Part shown: positions 50,501-62,264 of the stretch, in pieces
Layout of the letters: every line of letters begins with the position of its first letter
How positions within the stretch are numbered: the first letter of the stretch is position 1
Origin: Utricularia gibba
Lineage: Eukaryota > Streptophyta > Magnoliopsida > Lamiales > Lentibulariaceae
Assembly: GCA_002189035.1 (NCBI GenBank)
Contig: CM007989.1
Location: forward strand, 1,860,001-1,924,000
Reading direction: 5' to 3'
DNA length: 64,000 bases
Notes under the pieces: model-generated
Told to the model about the DNA's origin: nothing
Database searches by the model: none
What the model saw: only the letters and a program-made list of their open reading frames with translations
Program-made: the position numbers and the translations under genes

Positions 50501-53500
50501 CACATGCCCCTCAACCTCAGGAGAACCCTTCCAACGGTTGCATCTGGGTAAGTCGGATCAGTGTTTGGCTGAAACAATGAAACAGGAATAAAAATCAAAA
50601 TCGATCACAACAACCTAACATTTCAAGGGTAGGATAAGATACGTACAGTGCTCCATCTCGGGTCAAGAAACTCATTTATGGCTATGGCATTCTGGCCATA
50701 AGTCATTGGAGAGATGTAGTAACCCCAGATCATCCATGGCTGAATGTCATCTGCAGCCATGAAGAGAGACATCTTAGATGATGCGTAGAGAAGTCACATA
50801 AATTCAACTCAAAATAGTCCACAGGAGAAAGCTTACTCCTTGATATAATAAAGCCACCAAGAACAAAGACCATCAGCAGAGTGAAGGTACCAAGAGCGTA
50901 GGCTACAACTTGTGTTCTTCCAAGTGCAGCAATAAATCTGAAGAGTGCTAGAGCCATTTGATGCAGAGCGAAGAATGCTAAAAACTGGCGGAAGAACCTA
51001 AGATCAAGTACAAAGCCAGCCTATAGTTCAGCAGCATGAAAAGGAAATACCTCAAAAACATGAAAAAGATGTTGCAAAAGAAAAGAAGATGATAATTTTT
51101 GGATTCATGGCTTAGACGTACCGACTAGGGTCAGGGGCAAATCCAATAGTATAATAGGTAAGAACGATCCATATAAGTGATTCGACAAAGGAAAGAGGGA
51201 TCTTCAGAAGCCATATTGGTAATGAAAAGGCCCAGGCAGGGTAAAACAGAGCATCCCTTTGTTTGAAGAAAACTGGGAGTCTGAGAACCGTCAGTGCCAT
51301 CTCAGCTGTTCCATTGAACATCACATTGATGAGACTGAAGAACAAGGCCCCATAAAATAAAGCACCATCTTCTAAGCGTCCAACACGCATATGACTTCGA
51401 AGGAAAACCGTAAAGGTGATTATGGACATTATGGTTATCTGAAATATCTTAAAGATATACAAGAAGGAGTTTCGCTTCATCAAAAGCCATTCCCTTGATA
51501 AGCACGCCTTGAATAGTTCCCGATTGGATATCCCGTACTTTTCAGTAACTAAAGCTGCAGGATGCGCCTTATTTCTCTCATAAGGCACTGCGAGTTCATC
51601 AAATAGCTTTTGTCCAACATGGAAAGAAGTGAAGCGATCAACAAACTCAGCAGATGAAACAAATTCATACGGTTTGTCCTTTCTGAACCAGTATTGTGCT
51701 TGATCTTTCACTGAGGTTACTTCTTGCAAAAAGTCTGCCACTCCCTTCCTCTCCGGGCATCTGAAACCAACACTCTCAAAAAACTGTAGGATGTTCTCAC
51801 GAGGACCTTGGTATACTATATGCCCTTCGGAAAGCAAAATAATATCATCAAAAAGTTCAAAAGTTTCCGGGGCTGGCTGCAGAAGGGATATGATCATTGT
51901 CAAATCCATGACGTGAACCATCTGCCTCATGTACTTGATAATTTGGAATGTAGTCGAGCTATCAAGACCAGTTGAGATCTCATCCATGCAGAAAACCTTG
52001 GAAGGTCCAACCAACATTTCACCTATGCCACCAAAAACAAACAAAAAAGGATTAGACAACTCCAGGTACTCCAAGTCCATGCCATAGGAATTAACTACTG
52101 TACACATGGCTCCATTCTATAGGCTCACATACCAGTTGTGACTCGCTTCTTCTGCCCTCCTGAAATACCCCTTCTCATCTCATCTCCCACTGGAATATCA
52201 GCACAAATGTCCAATCCAAGAAGCTGGATTCACACCACTTAAGTGAGAGCAGGCTCTTTATTTATGTACGAGGAAAAAAAAATCGCTAATATAGTACATG
52301 CGTACCTTAAGAGTGTAGTCAGTCACTAGACTGGACTCTTGGCCTGCTACTGCTGTGGCCTTCATGAAGGCATCAATTTCTGGGTCAGGTTTGATTCCTG
52401 CCTCCTTCTCTCGCCTCGACAATTCAGTAAGCAAGTCGTATCGGGTCCCAACTCCTAAGCAACGACCTGAAAAGTTGAGCGTCTCTCGCACAGTCATCTC
52501 CCCATGATGAAGATCATGTTGGCTAATATAGGAGCAGGTCCTCTGAGGAATGAACTCGGAAAATTCATGCCCACAATAGGTGACTTTTCCCTTTACCTAC
52601 TCATGAAACAAGTGTGAAAACACTTAATACCTTATGAAATAACAAAAATAAAATGGTAATCCCAGAGCGTGAGAGAAGGAAACACACACCCTAAGATCTT
52701 TATCAAGCTTCCCAGCCAGAGCCTTTAGGAATACAGTTTTACCAGCGCCAGGAGGTCCAAGAAGCAACGTCAGCCTTGATGATTGAAGGAAACGCACAAG
52801 AGTTTTTGCTTTAGCAAAAATTTCCATCGAGTAGAATCGAAAGACGCAGTCACTAACCTTGAAGGCTTTATGACTCCGCTGACATCATTAAGTATCTTGA
52901 TAGGCAGTTTCTTCGAGGGTAGGATCCTTACTTTCTCAAGCATTCCCTGGTTAAGGAAGATGGTTTTTCAAACAAACTGTAAGTGCGGAAGAAGAAGGGT
53001 GTTTCGGAAATACCTCTACAACGTTCAAGGTAGAGTTGAGCAGAGTAGGGAGCGCCCTGGATCCACTATATCCATCTCCTTCGACATACAAATGCTCATA
53101 GCGAACTTCGACTTTCGGTATGTCAATACCAACTCTGTTCAGAAAGAAAAGTCAAGGCAATATATATGAAGAATGTTAGGGAGGGGGAGAGAAAAGGAAA
53201 GTAGCAGTACCTGTCGGTTCTGTTCCTGAGCATCCTGAGGAAGCGTTCATTGTCTTCGTCAACAACCTTGAGCAAATTATCCATGAGGTGCCTCTTCTCC
53301 TGGATCCCAAGGTTGGCGAAATCAACCTCTTGATGAAAAATTTCCCCATCGTCCCTGACTTGCTTGAGAATCCCCTTCCTCGCGCGATCGTAGGTGGGGA
53401 GGCGCTCAATGGCCGCCCACATGAGCTCCTGCTGGTCATCGTAGTCCCTCCCGCTCCTCTGGAAAACATCCTTCCCGCTCACACTAAAAGCCTCTCTCAC

Positions 53501-53602
53501 ACTCGCCGAAAGCAAGCCCCTGGAGCCGACAGACGCAAAGCTGATTCGCCGAGTGGAGGAACGATGGCTGAGGTTCCTCGCCACCAGCTCGTCTTCCGCC
53601 AT
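47598..53602 (-). CDS. ABCG: full-size ABCG transporter, pleiotropic drug resistance (PDR) type
   Basis: Twenty exons, all in phase, give 1455 residues: 53602-53211, 53134-53014, 52946-52858, 52774-52690, 52596-52306, 52223-52133, 52022-51122, 50997-50837, 50750-50647, 50568-50403, 50301-50230, 50145-50021, 49936-49604, 49531-49241, 49166-49083, 48998-48865, 48772-48545, 48465-48294, 48201-47947, 47870-47598. The order is reversed, as in PDR proteins: NBD1 (Walker A GPPGAGKT, signature ISGGQKKRV), TMD1, NBD2 ([27 protein letters not shown]), TMD2 ending [14 protein letters not shown] transporters sit in the plasma membrane and export or import hormones, waxes, terpenoids or toxins; the substrate cannot be told from sequence. 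NBD2 has the plant PDR signature LSTEQRKR. Exon 17 ends in phase 2 and joins correctly to exon 18. Confidence 0.96.
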
Positions 53603-53716
53603 GGAACGAACACGTCCACCTTCCTATTCGTATCGGTATTGGAATCGGAGAGATGAGCCGACGGAAAGCGAAGAAGAAAGCGGCCTGATGAAGAGAACCC
53701 GATACCAATCCCATAC

Positions 53717-53726
53717 ATATATATAT
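53717..53726 (-). promoter_or_regulatory. TATA-like box of ABCG gene
   Basis: An alternating AT stretch of ten bases lies about 115 bases upstream of the start codon at 53602 on the minus strand, a suitable distance for a TATA box. Confidence 0.5.
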
Positions 53727-55487
53727 CCGCGCACACACGCAGCGTCCCCATCGGCCCGCGCACACACAAACAGTATGGACGGAGAAGAGGGAGAAGGACT
53801 TTTATCACGTTAAACTAGTCTCCCCCCCAGGTGGACCTTCTAGAAGCCATAACAACGGTCTTTTAGAACCCCTCCCGAGCCGAGCTCCGGCTCGGGCTCA
53901 TGGGGCCACGGGTCCGTCCACCCCTATCTATCTATCCATCTAGACATATGCACCTCCTGGGCTGTCTATTCCTATGAAAAAATTGATCATTTTGAATATT
54001 CTTCTTGAACTGGAGATAAATGAAAGATGGCCCCAACTGGAGGGTGGGCCCCCTTGACGATACGGGCAATGGAGGATCAAGGGGAAAAGGCAGCCGCCGG
54101 TCGAGGGAAGAAAAGAAAGGTTCCCGGAAGGGGGCGGGCCCACAGTTTGAATTGTCTGAGGCGTCGATCTTGAACGCCTCAATGGGGGCGTCCGCAACGA
54201 ACAAAGACGGTCGCTTCCTCCGGGCCCACAGTCTCACCCATCGCATTGAGATTTTTTTGTTTTAAAGCGATTCACTCGGGAAATATCTGATGAAAAGAAA
54301 AATTTCGGATTTGTTCTGGGTTATGATTTTTTTGAAGTGATTTCTTTTTATTTTTTAAGGATTTTAATATTTTACCATTTTGCATAATAAAATAAAAAAA
54401 ATTAAAATTCTGTGGCTAATGTCATAAATTATAGAATTTTTTAAATTTCTATATTCATAGATTAAATAATAAATTAATTAGAAAATTATATAATTTATTT
54501 TAAATATATATTTATATTATAATATTAAATTATATAATAACTTAATATATTATATTTTATTAAATTTTATAATATAATTTTATGTTATTTCATAAAACAG
54601 TTTTACAATCTCAAACTAAACTGATTATATTACTATAATCTTAAAACTAATTGTATTACTTAAAAAATTACTTCATTTTTCTAGTAGAATCATTTGCGCT
54701 TGGCGGCTTAAACCGGGTGATCATTGCACCGCCGCCGGCGGCCGACAGATTTAATTTTATAATGGTCGCGATAGAGAAGGGAGGCTGGCAGTGGTTAGAA
54801 TAGTATCTAAGACAGGTTAATGAACTGATAACGAGTGGTGGACTGAAGAACAAAGTAGGCAATGATCAGTAAAAGCAAGTGGTTTCCATAGCGAAGATTG
54901 GAATTTCTATTTACCAATCAGTGGTGATGGGCTTGCTTTCTTTGTGCCAAACAGCCGCTGCATTGAATGGCTGCAGTCAAAATGAAATGGATTTGGATTC
55001 TGACCTCCTCCACCCAACAAGTACAGGATCCAACTGCTGCAGCCGATTTCTCCGACCCTGGCTGGCGCTGTCGGAAAGTAGGATCACAGGCCGGATCCCA
55101 CTTCCAAGTTTTCACCTTGGAGCACTCAACGCCAGTTTCCTGAAGAGGGATGAGAATCCACTAGAAACAAATCTTCGTTGCTATGAGCATCACGTCACAG
55201 TCAAGTCGCATACATACGGCAGACCTGATCCCTGACTGACCCCAGTAGAAAGAAAGACAAAATGGGAAACTTGAAATACGATTTTCTGAACAAAAGAAGA
55301 TAAACGCTATCTATTCATTCATGGATTGTGGTGGACGTCTGATGATGCATGCATCCATGTTATGTATGTAGCGCACCCTTGACAAAGATCAATTTACTCA
55401 AGGTAGATGCAGAGAGAGCATTATCATTCTTATTTTTCATGGGGTGAGAGAGACAAGGAACTGGCACCTGGTTGACAAGAAGATCCA
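53727..55487. other. ABCG promoter region and AT-rich spacer
   Basis: 53730-54250 is GC-rich and carries short open frames on both strands without family resemblance. 54290-54660 is extremely AT-rich. 54660-55487 contains a 118-codon plus frame (54879-55235) with no recognisable motif, and the NFU 3' region. No gene is supported. Confidence 0.35.
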
Positions 55488-56641
55488 CTACTCATGTGGG
55501 GCTCCAGATAGAGCAGCTTCCGCAGATTCGTCCTCAGCATCGAGCTCTTGCTCCACGCCTTTGACCTCAGGGACATAGTGCATCAGCATATTCTCTATGC
55601 CGGATTTTAAGGTGACGGATGAGCTGGGACACCCACTGCAAGCACCTTGCATTCTCAGCTTCACGATCCCGGTGTCTTCGTCAAATCCCACGTACTCGAT
55701 ATCTCCGCCATCGTCTTGCACGGCTGGCCGGATTCGGGTCTCAAGGAGTTCCTTGATCATGGCGACAGTTTCTGAGTCATCTTCATGGATAGCTGTGTCC
55801 ATTGACGCTGCAGTTGAGGAGTCCAACAACAGTGGCTCCCCTGATGAGTAGAAATCCATTATCGCTGCAAAAACTTGAGGTTTAAGCAGGTCCCAAGAAA
55901 TTTCTTCCGACTTGGTCACTGTTACGAAATCTGATCCATAGAAGACCCTCGTAATGCCTGTAATAAGAAGAAGACATACGTCAGACAAAACAATAATCGC
56001 TTCATAATTGGTGCAGCGGACAAAACATAGAACAAATCAACCACGAATAAAAGCCAATCAGCTGGTCATAGAAAATGGATCTTGAATTTGCACGTTACTT
56101 CTCATTCTAATCGTTGCAGACATTGTGGAATGAGAAGGTATACATTCATGTGAGGAGAATAAAATTTACTACTCACCGTCAATCCCATATAGAGCTTTTG
56201 CCAGGGGTGAAGTCATAGCGGAGCGCGCATTGGGGAAGTCCATGCTCCCAGTCTCCATAACTGCCTTCCCAGGGTAGAACATGAGGGAAGCAGGATTGGG
56301 AGTTGACTGCGTTTGAATGAACATATTCCTCCTCTGCCCTGCTCAGACGTCATACAATCATTTTCATGTCTATAACGTTTAGAAACAAAAAGATTTTATA
56401 TATCAAAAAATGCTGAGATCCCTAAAGACAATGGACCTTGGAAATAGTTCCATGCTGAGTTGTGAGAGGAGTAATTCCAGAAAGTGCCATGCTCAGTTTT
56501 TGCTGAAGAAGCAAAAGCCAGCCTACAGAGTACTGAAAGTCCCCTCACTGGGTTTCGGTGACCTGATAGTTTTACAGCAGATCCTCCATTGGCAAGGCCG
56601 AGGACGGCAGTCCTCTGGATAATTCTAGAGAAGTGCCTCAT
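55488..56641 (-). CDS. NFU4: NFU-type iron-sulfur cluster scaffold/carrier, mitochondrial (NFU4/5 type)
   Basis: Three exons (56641-56437, 56338-56177, 55957-55488) give 278 residues. An Arg-rich, mitochondrial-like presequence ([15 protein letters not shown]) is followed by the Nfu N-terminal domain, [19 protein letters not shown], and the NifU-like domain with the cluster motif CSGCPSS inside [23 protein letters not shown] proteins pass 4Fe-4S clusters to mitochondrial targets such as lipoyl synthase and aconitase. The tail is acidic ([13 protein letters not shown]). The start is the ATG at 56641; an upstream in-frame TTG is not used. NFU4 and NFU5 cannot be separated here. Aconitase, a known kind of client, is encoded 45 kb away, with no sign of a functional link between the loci. 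Confidence 0.94.
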
Positions 56642-57599
56642 CACAACCTCCAAGCTGTCTAGCCACCGGCAGCAAAGATTTAGAGGAACCTCCTAGATAG
56701 TACCATGATGACAATGGAGCTTATCAAAATGAGTGAATGACTCCCAAGAGGTCTTTCGCAATTCTGAACTCGGCCTATCAGAATAAAAGGTAGATAAAAC
56801 TGCCAAGCTCAAGAAAATATATGGAGGAGACAGTACTCATTAAAGACTGATATCCCACATCACCGGTAATTATAATGCTCTTCAGGATGAAACGCCTACT
56901 ACTGTACACATGATATGATTCCGAATATCCGAATACAGCACCAGTCTGTTCATTGAGACAGAGAAAGAGTCACCATTGGGGCAACATGATATTGAGTAGT
57001 TGTAAAATCAGGCAAGTTTCCACAGAAATGCTAGAGTATTTCGCAGAAACAAAACAACATGCCCATGCAGCCAAGCACCTCAAACAAGTCACACCCACAA
57101 AGAGAATCACAGTTTTCAATGAATTGAGATCTGAAGCAGCACCATACCACATCCAAAAAACAGAATTAACCAGCCGGATAGTCAATCAAACAATAAACCC
57201 AACAACACATCAGAAACCTCAGCACGAAATAGAAGCCCACCTAGGAAACGAAAACAAAATACAAGAAAGGGAAGGGAAGCAGAACCTCAGAACCGCAACG
57301 ATGCCCTAGAAAATCCTATATTCCCGAAAGCCTTAGGGCAAAAGCATCCAGAACATTTGGATGGACCAAGGCATCCATCAGATTTTGGTGGGCCGAGTTC
57401 TCGGGCCGAAGAGCACCAGGAAAAAGATGAACTCACCTCGTGGGTTAGGTCTATGCATGTTTTTATATTAATTATAAATAATATTATTTTAAATATATAT
57501 TAATCAAATTTATTATTTATTTAAATATAAATAATTCAAGTATATTCAAACCAGTTTTTTGTATTTGAATACTGCCACGTCGACACGACATCTCACAAA
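56642..57599. other. spacer upstream of NFU
   Basis: The NFU promoter lies near 56650-56800. A 118-codon plus frame at 56953-57309 is polar and Gln/His/Thr-rich and matches nothing known. 57450-57550 is AT-rich. Confidence 0.35.
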
Positions 57600-58500
57600 T
57601 TGGTAACCCGAAACCCTAATCACTTATCGGCCCCCAAATTTTGGGAAAAGGGAACTCGTTCTCTACCCTTTTTGTTGTTTGTTCCGCGCATGAGAACACA
57701 GACAGCACTGCCGCTTGATCCTTCCAGCTATCAGCTCCATCTTCTTCGTTGCATTGCGCGATCAGCAACAGGAGAGTCTGTTACCCATTTGTTACGGAAG
57801 GTGACCTCAACGCCGGCGGTCGCACGCAATCTGCGTTATCGAAAACATTACTACAACGATGCACTCATCCGCCGAACGTCAAAGAAATGATCCAAGAACT
57901 GTCTTCTTCGTTGGTAATAGAAAAAAAATGCATGAGAAGTTAGTTAATGAGACGGGGGTAGTGTTCCCAGCTTCTGCTCCTGGTGTAGGGCTGTGTTTAG
58001 TGCAGGAGCTTGTTAGAACTGTGTTTATCCTGCAATGCAAAACACTCAGATGGTATCAGAAACAACATATGCATCTCTTAGTTTGGGTTTTAGGTGCTTG
58101 CCCCATCTAACTTTTACCCATTGCTGCTGCTACTTCCACCGTCTGGTATCCTGCGCCCCCATTTTCTCTGCTTCCCCTCTTCACTTAAAAAAACAAACAG
58201 ACAAATTTCTGAAGGGAGGGGAAATTTCACACCCAACTTGTTACCAACCCTTGCAGCTCGGGCGGACAAAAGAAGACAATGTCTGCATCTTCGCCTTCGC
58301 CCTACCTACACCCATGTCCTTCCACCAAGGAAAGAAAGAACAAGGGGTGATCATGATGTCGTCTTCTCTCTCCACACCAAGTAGCATGTCCGAAGCAAAA
58401 TCCATACTTCTCAAAAGCCCCCCGCGCCTGGTGTTGGCTACTGGATTTAAGAACCACAAAGGTTTCTTTCCATGGTACACGGGTCGGACCCTGTTCTGAC
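57600..58500 (+). other. uncertain segment with telobox-like motif and retroelement-like primer binding site
   Basis: AAACCCTAA at about 57611 resembles the telobox found near many plant transcription starts, and a frame to 57890 follows it. At about 58051-58060 TGGTATCAGA matches the first ten bases of the primer binding site used by many plant Ty1/copia elements (initiator Met-tRNA), preceded by an LTR-like ending CTCA. No gag or pol frames follow, so at most a solo or deleted remnant is present. Confidence 0.25.
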
Positions 58501-58885
58501 CGTGGATCCGGTCGGTCGGGACGAAAAAATGTGAACTCTTTTTAAGAAGATTCAGACACTCGTTATATTTTATTACAATTACTTCTGAAAAAATATTTTA
58601 CGAGAAATAGAATTTGAGGCAAAAGGTAGCAAGAATATGCAAGTAACACCCCTCTTTTTCTTGGGGACTCCTGGCGAGGAAGGTGAAGTGCAGGAACACC
58701 AGAAAAGGAAGGGGGCCAAAAACCCTAGATGGATGAGGTACAATTTTGTTTATTATTTTAAATGCAATCTCACTGCATCCTGCAATTTTTTGTGGTGTGG
58801 TCCTGTGTTAGTTCAGCGTAGAAAAAGGAGAGGCCTTGAAGAAGGGTCCCTAAGCTGGTCCCTCGTCTGCGGAATTGCGCACACA

Positions 58886-58962
58886 CTGCTCTTGCTGCTG
58901 CTGCTACTCCTACTGCTACTGCTCTACTGCTACTCCTGGCTGCTGGCTGCTGGCTGCTGCTA
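58886..58962 (+). repeat. imperfect CTG/CTA triplet repeat
   Basis: A run of CTG, CTA and CTC triplets with interruptions. It would read as a Leu run in one frame, but that frame has no other coding support. Confidence 0.8.
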
Positions 58963-59714
58963 CCCCAATAATCTCAGTCCTATTTAACACTAACCCGCCA
59001 TCTCAGTTTTAACTAATCCCTCCGCTTTGCTCTAAACCACGTGTGATCTTTTAATTTTGGGCAGCCATTATTGTGCCTGTCAGTCAATACAGCAAGGCCC
59101 TACTCCCCGACATATCTCTCCCCTTTGAGACGCAGACTTGCCCCTTTTAAGATACTTGTAATGGGAGACTGGTATTCTAGCCATCGGTGTGTATGACCTG
59201 AAAGTGACAGAAGAGAACATGATGAAGTGTTGCAGAGCTCAAGGGGGCGTAGTGGCGCTTCTCTATTGTGGATATAGATACCTGTAACTTTAAGGCCTTG
59301 GAGAGGACAAGGAGAGTGTCAGACGTTGATTTTGTTTACCAGAATAGTGGATCAAACCAACACGCCCCTTCATCAGCTTGTGGGTTTCACTTTCATTGGC
59401 ATATTTTTTTGTTACTGATCCGTCCATCCAGATGGGATGCTTTCTGGTTATTATTTTGATGGTGTTTTCTCTTTTTTTTGTAGGAGGATGGTCCCGTGGT
59501 TGAAGGAAGTGCTTTTATTTTCTCTGTTGAAGTGGAGAAGGGAAATAAAGAATGGGTTGAAAAAGCAAGAGTGGTTTTCAAGAGCTACTCGCTTATTAAT
59601 CATGGCGTCAAACACATGAACATTGAATTTTGCCAACTTTGGATCAGCAGCAGCGTTTAGCTTTGCAGTCTCAGCCAAGTCCCGAGGACTGCTGAAAGAG
59701 AAGGGGGAGAGGGA

Positions 59715-59735
59715 GATAGAGAGAGAGAGAGAGAA
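59715..59735 (+). repeat. (GA)n microsatellite
   Basis: About ten GA units in the presumed TCP leader or proximal promoter. GA/CT runs there are common in plants. Confidence 0.8.
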
Positions 59736-59871
59736 AGGGCTGTATCCTGTTTTTTCTTCTCTGAGTTTCCCTGGCTCGCCAGTCTGCTCTTCCAGAGGAG
59801 AAGAAAAGAGATTCGCCTGGCCCAGAAATGGTAAAAATCTTACCAAGCTCGATTATGCTGAATCATCTCTG

Positions 59872-59873
59872 TT

Positions 59874-59905
<32 letters not shown>

Positions 59906-59906
59906 T
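59872..59906 (+). repeat. (TTTC)n microsatellite before TCP start
   Basis: Eight or nine TTTC units end 20 bases before the start codon at 59927. This is a pyrimidine tract directly in the 5' leader, or, if a leader intron exists, just before the acceptor-like TCAG at 59923-59926. Confidence 0.9.
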
Positions 59907-59926
59907 GTGATACTGGGTTATGTCAG

Positions 59927-60864
59927 ATGCAGATGGCGGATGGAGGTGATAAAGCCGAGGAGGTTGCAGAGAGAACCGCGCCCACAGCCGCTGCTTCTTG
60001 CTCGCGGAAGTGGTCGAGCAGCAGCTACAAGAACCCGCGGATCGTCCGCGTGTCTCGCAGCTTCGGAGGCAAAGATCGGCACAGTAAGGTGTGCACGGTT
60101 CGCGGGTTGAGAGACAGGCGGATCCGTCTCTCCGTTCCGACGGCGGTTCAGCTGTACAGTCTTCAGGACCGTCTGGGGCTGAGCCAGCCAAGCAAAGTCG
60201 TCGACTGGCTGCTCGACGCCACCAAGCATGAGATCGAGAAGCTCCCTCCGTTACCGGCGATCAACATGAGCATGAATATGCTCCTTCCGATCACCCCACG
60301 CCTCCGTTGCCCTTCCACTTTCAGCCTTACGCCCCGACCCATTTCCTCGGGAAGGATCTGGGTCTCGTCGGCGCCATGGGGCTTGGAATGGGCATGGCGA
60401 CGGATCAAGGGGTGATGAAGGAGAAGCAGGAGGAGGCGCCTCCGACTGAAGAGGTGGGGCTCGTGGGCCAAAATCTTACACTCAATAACTCTGCTGCCTC
60501 CTTCCAAAACCCTTATTTCCATTGGGATCTGCATAACCCCTCCCATTTCGGACTTGGAGCAGCAGGCTTCAATTTTCCCTTCCACACCCACACTCACGCT
60601 GAAGAAGAAGAAGAAGAGGAGGAGGAGGAGGAAGACTATGATGATAAACAAAAACGGGAGGAAGAAGAAGATAGCAGCAACCAGATCCAGAACTCCTTCC
60701 ATTGTACACCTCATTACTTCTGCTCTACTCCCTTTCTTCATGATCCTTCACTCCTACCACCCACAACCCTGAAACTCATAAACCAGCCTGCTAGCAGTGC
60801 TGCTCCTCCACACTCAGACTGCAGCACAGCAACCCCACAGCTGAAAACTGTTGAACCCCAATAA
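59927..60864 (+). CDS. CIN-type TCP transcription factor (TCP5/13/17-like), one frame-breaking deletion
   Basis: An intronless gene. The TCP basic helix-loop-helix domain lies at residues ~46-106: [40 protein letters not shown], then [20 protein letters not shown]. The basic region is of the class II (CIN) kind. I see no R domain and no miR319 target, which suits the TCP5/13/17 group controlling leaf growth and differentiation. The start is MQMADGG at 59927, with a second ATG at 59933. After the domain the frame drifts: one base is missing, best placed in the C run 60294-60297. Restoring it joins [20 protein letters not shown] and yields 312 residues. The tail holds a long Glu run (60601-60635) and Asn/Phe/His-rich segments. 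Confidence 0.9.
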
Positions 60865-62264
60865 ACCAAACGTTTCCATCCAATCTACTGGAAGTCTCCT
60901 TCCACTTAGAAACCTGGGTCCGGGCCCCCGTGCTTCAGGTCTATTCTTCATCCAACAACATGGTATGTATTGCCAAATTCTCTGTTGCTTTCTCTTTTCT
61001 CAATCTGATTCCGCTCCTTTTCAACAATGTTAAATAAAGCATCAACTTGGAGAAATGCCTCTGGATTTTCATTGTCGTCTTTTAGACCAAGTCTTTATGC
61101 TTCCCCTAGAGGAATGATTACCGATCAGTACGCAATTGCATGTTAATCAGTTTGTGCTTCTCCGAACCCCATTTTTCAATGCTGGAAATCAACAAGTTTT
61201 CAGTGTAAGAGGAACAAAATGGAGAAAACCCACTTGGGAAGAGGAAACCAGAAAAATTACTGCGTAAATACCACTTGAAACGAACCCCACCAAACCCTTT
61301 TCTTTTTGGCTCCACAGAATCATCTTCCTTAACGAGGCTAGAGGAAAGCATCTGTTTCGATCCCGTATATTGTGTACAACAGATAAGAAGAGAATTAAAA
61401 TTGATGTATAAAAATTAGTTTTTTTTACATATTATTTAAATAATGAAATTAAAAATATATTTTTAAACATAAAACAATCGATATTCAATCCTATATTCAT
61501 TCAAAGTTATGATGTAAATACAATATAATTTATATTTTTTTCTGAAAAAGACAAAAAAAAAGTAGAGGTGGTACTAACGATTCATTGATAAATAAATCAA
61601 AGACATTTATTCAATATAGTGTATGTGTCACATATATTGAAATTAAGTATATAATGAATTAGATGAGTACAAATGACTTTTAAATACACAAAAATACAAA
61701 TTATATTAAAAAAAATTAGACACAATCTATACTAATGATTTGAATTTGGTGTATCTACATAAAATTCAAGTATATAATAAACATTTATAAGTATGAATGT
61801 GAAATTTGTTTGTTCTAATAACATGGAGTCAAAAAAGAGAAGGAATGGCGAGCGGTTGATGAGGGGGGCGCGCCACAGTCCCTCCCACTGGCCCTTCTGA
61901 GACAGTTTTGAATTGACTTGAAGTGGAGTGAGTTGTGTGGGAGTACTGGTCCCCAGCAAGCAAGCAAGCAAAGGAACAATTGTACGGTGGAATGCTGTGC
62001 CTGCTCTCTCCTTCATAAAGGAAATGTAAATAGAATCACAGGTTTGCTCCCAAGCAAGGCCTACATCTAACTAGCTGGGGTCACCGGGAATCTTTAGAAC
62101 CCAACTCATGGATGGATGCCATTGCTCAACATTCAATAGCCCTACTTACACTGAAATCGAACTACCTTCGAAATGACATAAAGGAATGCTTAGTATGGCA
62201 TGGCTTAAGTAGTGGACACCACTACGTCTGCAAAATACAGTAGTGGTTTCTGGGAATATGGCAT
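60865..62264. other. spacer between TCP and thymidine kinase 3' ends
   Basis: 60865-61370 contains the TCP 3' region. 61370-61800 is AT-rich. The rest carries short frames only. No gene is supported. Confidence 0.4.

Larger units (their letters stand above)
58501..59926. other. upstream region of the TCP gene with simple repeats
   Basis: This long stretch before the TCP coding start contains an imperfect CTG/CTA triplet tract (58886-58962), a GA run and a TTTC run. It probably includes promoter and 5' leader. Frames here lack family resemblance. Confidence 0.4.

Noticed and set aside
54879-55235. A 118-codon plus frame in the ABCG-NFU spacer
   Set aside because: It has no family resemblance and no promoter signal, and its composition does not differ clearly from the surrounding noncoding sequence.
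58035-58499. A 154-codon plus frame before the TCP gene
   Set aside because: The translation is rich in Ser, Cys and Pro without motif and is interrupted by low-complexity pieces. I see no support for coding.
59202-59222. TGACAGAAGAGA, matching the first 12 bases of miR156
   Set aside because: The remaining bases differ, and I see no complementary arm nearby to form a precursor.
60163-60741. A 192-codon minus frame over the TCP gene
   Set aside because: It reads the complement of the TCP domain and of the Glu repeat. The TCP motifs are on the plus strand.
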